Source: Lachnospiraceae bacterium
GTDB lineage: Bacteria > Bacillota > Clostridia > Lachnospirales > Lachnospiraceae
Length of the DNA: 64,000 bases
Assembly (NCBI GenBank): GCA_902363445.1
Contig: CABJAB010000007.1
Coordinates: 62,001 to 126,000 of the forward strand
Reading direction: 5' to 3'
The position numbers and the translations under genes are program-made. This document shows, in pieces, positions 61,309 to 64,000 of the stretch (position 1 is the first letter of the stretch; every line of letters begins with the position of its first letter). The notes below the pieces were generated by a model that made no database searches, was not told where the DNA came from, and saw only the letters and a program-made list of their open reading frames with translations.

Positions 61309-63399
61309 ATGATTGACGGATATAGACGTAAAGGGAAAAGGAAGGGGAGAACGGCCGTATTTATGATTCTTCTGCTTTTGACGGAGATTCTCTCCGGATG
61401 CGGGCGGACCGCAGGCACTTCTGGCGGTGATGCAACTGCTGACAGCGCGCAGGAAGGAGACGGAAGCAGTTCAGAGGCAGCGGCGGCGGATGAAAATGCT
61501 ATACGCGCCGCCATGGCGGAAGCTTATGATGACGAGGACCTGGATTCTTCCTGGAGCGATGAGGACCTGACAGCGGCAGTGACCTTAAACGGGAATAGCG
61601 CGGATGTGGACGGCGAGGGAGTACAGGTGGACGGAAGTACAGTGACGATTGTGAAGGGCGGAGTCTATCTGATAAGCGGAACTTTAGACGACGGCCAGCT
61701 GGCGGTGGATACGGACAAAAAAACGGATGTGCGGATCATACTTAACGGTGTGGAAATCACCTGCGGCGACAGTGCGCCGCTCAATGGCAGACTGGCGGGC
61801 AAGATAACGGTCACCCTGGCAGAAGGCACGGAGAATATTCTCACCGACGGAAGCTCTTATACATATGACGATCAGGAGAAGGAGGAGCCGAACGCGGCGC
61901 TCTTTTGCAAAAATGACCTGGTCATCAACGGAGCTGGAAGCCTTACAGTAAATGCAAATTTTAATCATGGCATAAACAGCAAAGACAGTCTTGTTCTGAT
62001 CAGTGGGACCTATGTGATCAACAGCGTCAATGACGCAATACGGGGAAAGGATTCTCTGACTGTCGTCGGAGGCAGCTATACGGTCAGCTCCTCATCCGAC
62101 GGTTTTAAGTCCAGCAACGACACAGACAGCGACAGCGGATGGATTTATATAATAGACGGGGAATTTCATATCACCGCGGAGGAGGATGGATTCCAGGCGG
62201 AAACAATGCTTGTGGCAGACGGAGGTACCTATCAGATTGAATGTGGGGGCGGAAGTGAAAACGGGGCTGTCCACACAAGCACTGGAGATATCGGCGGCCA
62301 GATGGGGCCCGGAGGGCAGATGCCGGGCGGCTCAGGCGGCAAGAGGCCAGAGGACGGTGATATGACTTTCCCGGAAGGGGAAAGCATGGAGCTTCCCGAC
62401 GGAGAAAAGATGCCGGGACCGGGCGGGGAGACGGAGGCGGCAGAGGACCAACCCGCCGATACGTCTGTCTCGGACAGTGCCAAGGGCCTGAAAGCCGGAA
62501 GCAGCCTGGAGATCAACGGAGGAAGCTACACCATTGACAGTGCGGATGACGCTTTTCATTCTAATGGGAATCTGACAGTCGCCGGCGGGACTGTTACGAT
62601 TGCTACAGGAGACGATGGAATGCATGCCGACGGGACGCTTACGGTCAGCGGAGGCGATATCGTGATCACGGAGTGCTATGAGGGATTGGAAGGAGTGACT
62701 GTCATAGTCAGCGGAGGGAATATTGAGCTGACCGCCAGTGATGACGGAGTAAATGCCGCTGGAGGGAATGACAGCTCCGGAACGGCTGCAGGAGGTTTTG
62801 GACGGGACAGTTTTAAAAGCGGAAGCAGTTATCTGATATCTATCACCGGAGGAATACTGAAAGTGAATGCCGGCGGTGACGGACTGGATTCCAACGGCTC
62901 CATAGAGATGAGCGGCGGTGAAGTATATGTCAGCGGGCCGGTCAGTGATGGGGACGGCGCACTGGATTATGATTCTGACTTCCTGATCAGCGGAGGCAAG
63001 CTGGCCTTAGCCGGCAGTACCGGCATGCTTCAGACCCCGGGGACAGAGTCCACCCAGAATACGATCGTGGTGATCTATTCAGAAACTCAGGTCGCTGGAA
63101 CACGGGCTGCGCTGGCAAACAGTGCCGGAGATGTCCTGGCGGAGTTTGAACCGGATAAGGATTACGCAAGTATCCAGTTCAGCGCAGAATCCATCACCGA
63201 AGGAGAGACGTTTACTTTGTACAGCGGGGATACAAAGCTATGTGATATTACAGTAAACGGTTCTGTTACCACGGTGGATGACAGTGGGGCTTTAGCGAGC
63301 GCCGGAGTTATGGGAGGCATGGGAGGCCGCGGAAACGGAGGCGGCATGAGAGGCGGAGAAACCGAAAGGCAGCAGAGCAGCCAGAGCACAGAGGAATAG
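61309..63399 (+). CDS. DUF4353-like carbohydrate-binding lipoprotein
   Basis: 696-aa exported lipoprotein with lipobox LSGC (about residues 29-32). Most of it consists of short beta-helix-like repeats with GGxYTI, SGGxxxI and DDGMHADGTLTVSGGD-type rungs, as in Cthe_2159-like carbohydrate-binding proteins (DUF4353). Between about residues 330 and 390 lies an insertion rich in Gly, Pro, Met and acidic residues (GPGGQMPGGSGGKRPEDGD). The C-terminus is Gly/Met/Arg-rich (GGMGGRGNGGGMRGG). Likely binds acidic polysaccharide or calcium at the surface. AAGGAGGATT precedes the ATG. Confidence 0.85.
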   Translation: MIDGYRRKGKRKGRTAVFMILLLLTEILSGCGRTAGTSGGDATADSAQEGDGSSSEAAAADENAIRAAMAEAYDDEDLDSSWSDEDLTAAVTLNGNSADVDGEGVQVDGSTVTIVKGGVYLISGTLDDGQLAVDTDKKTDVRIILNGVEITCGDSAPLNGRLAGKITVTLAEGTENILTDGSSYTYDDQEKEEPNAALFCKNDLVINGAGSLTVNANFNHGINSKDSLVLISGTYVINSVNDAIRGKDSLTVVGGSYTVSSSSDGFKSSNDTDSDSGWIYIIDGEFHITAEEDGFQAETMLVADGGTYQIECGGGSENGAVHTSTGDIGGQMGPGGQMPGGSGGKRPEDGDMTFPEGESMELPDGEKMPGPGGETEAAEDQPADTSVSDSAKGLKAGSSLEINGGSYTIDSADDAFHSNGNLTVAGGTVTIATGDDGMHADGTLTVSGGDIVITECYEGLEGVTVIVSGGNIELTASDDGVNAAGGNDSSGTAAGGFGRDSFKSGSSYLISITGGILKVNAGGDGLDSNGSIEMSGGEVYVSGPVSDGDGALDYDSDFLISGGKLALAGSTGMLQTPGTESTQNTIVVIYSETQVAGTRAALANSAGDVLAEFEPDKDYASIQFSAESITEGETFTLYSGDTKLCDITVNGSVTTVDDSGALASAGVMGGMGGRGNGGGMRGGETERQQSSQSTEE

Positions 63400-63419
63400 T
63401 CATGGACGGAGGGACTTTT

Positions 63420-63980
63420 ATGGAGGCGCTATTTCCTTATAAAGTGATATACAGCAAAAGAAATACGGTCTCACTTCAGGTTACTGCGGATGGAAATGTG
63501 ATACTTCGGGCGCCGGAGGGCTGCCCGGAGAGTTTCCTGGAGAGCTTTTTGCAAAAGAAATCCGGATGGGTCCATAAGAAACTGGAGGACCGGGAACGGT
63601 ACAGAAGACTAGACGACGAACAGGTTCAGCGGTTCTCAGACGATGAGAAACAAACTATCAGGGAGAAAGCAAAACTTTATTTCCGCAAAAGGACGGAGGA
63701 ATATGCGGAGATCATGAAGGTCACTTATGGGAGGATCACCATCCGGGAGCAGAAGACACGGTGGGGAAGCTGCAGTTTGGCAGGGAACTTGAATTTTAAT
63801 TGGAGGCTTATGCTGGCGCCGGAGTTCATACGCGAGTATGTCATTGTCCATGAATTGGCCCACAGAAAGGAAATGAATCATTCAAGCCGGTTTTACTATG
63901 AGGTCTCCAGGATCTTCCCGGATTATAAAATAGCCGTAAAATGGCTGAAAAAGCATGGACCGGAGCTTTGGATCAGATGA
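63420..63980 (+). CDS. YgjP-like metal-dependent hydrolase (DUF45)
   Basis: 186-aa cytoplasmic zincin-like protein. The zinc motif is HELAH (IVHELAHRKEMNHSSRFY), preceded by KTRWGSCSLAGNLNFNWRLMLAP, the typical DUF45 block, with the third ligand in the following NHSSRFYYEV region. The ATG at 63420 has GGAGGG 7 nt upstream and is preferred over the ATG at 63402. 20 nt after the lipoprotein gene; the stop lies 20 nt before the window end, so the gene is complete. Confidence 0.9.
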   Translation: MEALFPYKVIYSKRNTVSLQVTADGNVILRAPEGCPESFLESFLQKKSGWVHKKLEDRERYRRLDDEQVQRFSDDEKQTIREKAKLYFRKRTEEYAEIMKVTYGRITIREQKTRWGSCSLAGNLNFNWRLMLAPEFIREYVIVHELAHRKEMNHSSRFYYEVSRIFPDYKIAVKWLKKHGPELWIR

Positions 63981-64000
63981 AAGAAAATAAACAATCCCCG

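Overview
The window looks like a chromosomal segment of an anaerobic gut-type Firmicute, most likely Lachnospiraceae or a close clostridial relative. The evidence is a nine-gene V-type ATPase operon, purine-rich Shine-Dalgarno sites, a D-Ala-D-Ala carboxypeptidase of the DacF type, clostridial NADP-dependent isopropanol dehydrogenase, a MoxR/DUF58/transglutaminase operon and two surface proteins ending in a VKTGD-type anchor. This assignment is inference from family content. There is no rRNA, CRISPR array, prophage or recognisable insertion sequence.

Layout. 1-7.3 kb: a sugar/sugar-acid catabolic cluster (ABC permease, enolase-superfamily dehydratase, DeoC-like aldolase, GPH-type symporter, divergent ROK repressor, NanA-like aldolase, SDR dehydrogenase). 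7.36-8.01 kb and 19.68-20.23 kb: two inverted copies of a long non-coding repeat. Between them: a LytTR/GHKL two-component pair, a 1661-aa CnaB-like surface protein, an XRE/membrane-protein pair, a glutathione peroxidase, a lone serine recombinase, a TfoX C-terminal domain protein and a diguanylate cyclase. 20.4-28 kb: CsoR-like repressor, MATE exporter, DEDD exonuclease, DacF, TrmB, a 44-aa small ORF, thioredoxin, tRNA-Lys(CTT) and a dicarboxylate-type symporter. 28-37.5 kb: a papain-like surface protease, biotin synthase with a BirA-like operator, an orphan PTS IIC, a YbjQ-domain protein and an acidic HTH protein. 37.7-39 kb: an autoregulated TetR and a membrane protein. 39-47.5 kb: V-ATPase (G/H-C-I-K-F-E-A-B-D in transcription order, minus strand). 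47.7-56.3 kb: HAD phosphatase, OmpR/histidine kinase pair, aconitase-family hydratase, isopropanol dehydrogenase and O6-methylguanine methyltransferase. 56.5-64 kb: MoxR-DUF58-transglutaminase operon, a DUF4353-like lipoprotein and a YgjP-like metallopeptidase.

The most unusual item is the pair of long repeats. The copies are about 0.56 and 0.65 kb and similar over essentially their whole length. They contain many hairpins, and differences between them preserve pairing (one A-T to C-G swap and two G-U wobble changes that make sense only on one strand). On that strand, each copy sits just upstream of a signalling gene in the same direction: the LytTR response regulator on the left, the GGDEF cyclase on the right. 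The right copy also has a good promoter in front of it. I read this as a candidate large structured RNA family carried on a dispersed repeat. It could not be compared with known RNA families here.

Other points worth following: spacer palindromes in two promoters (one MerR-like), a textbook TetR operator, a 5' hairpin on the tRNA-Lys precursor, an unusual N-terminal hairpin in the V-ATPase proteolipid, and a stand-alone PTS IIC.
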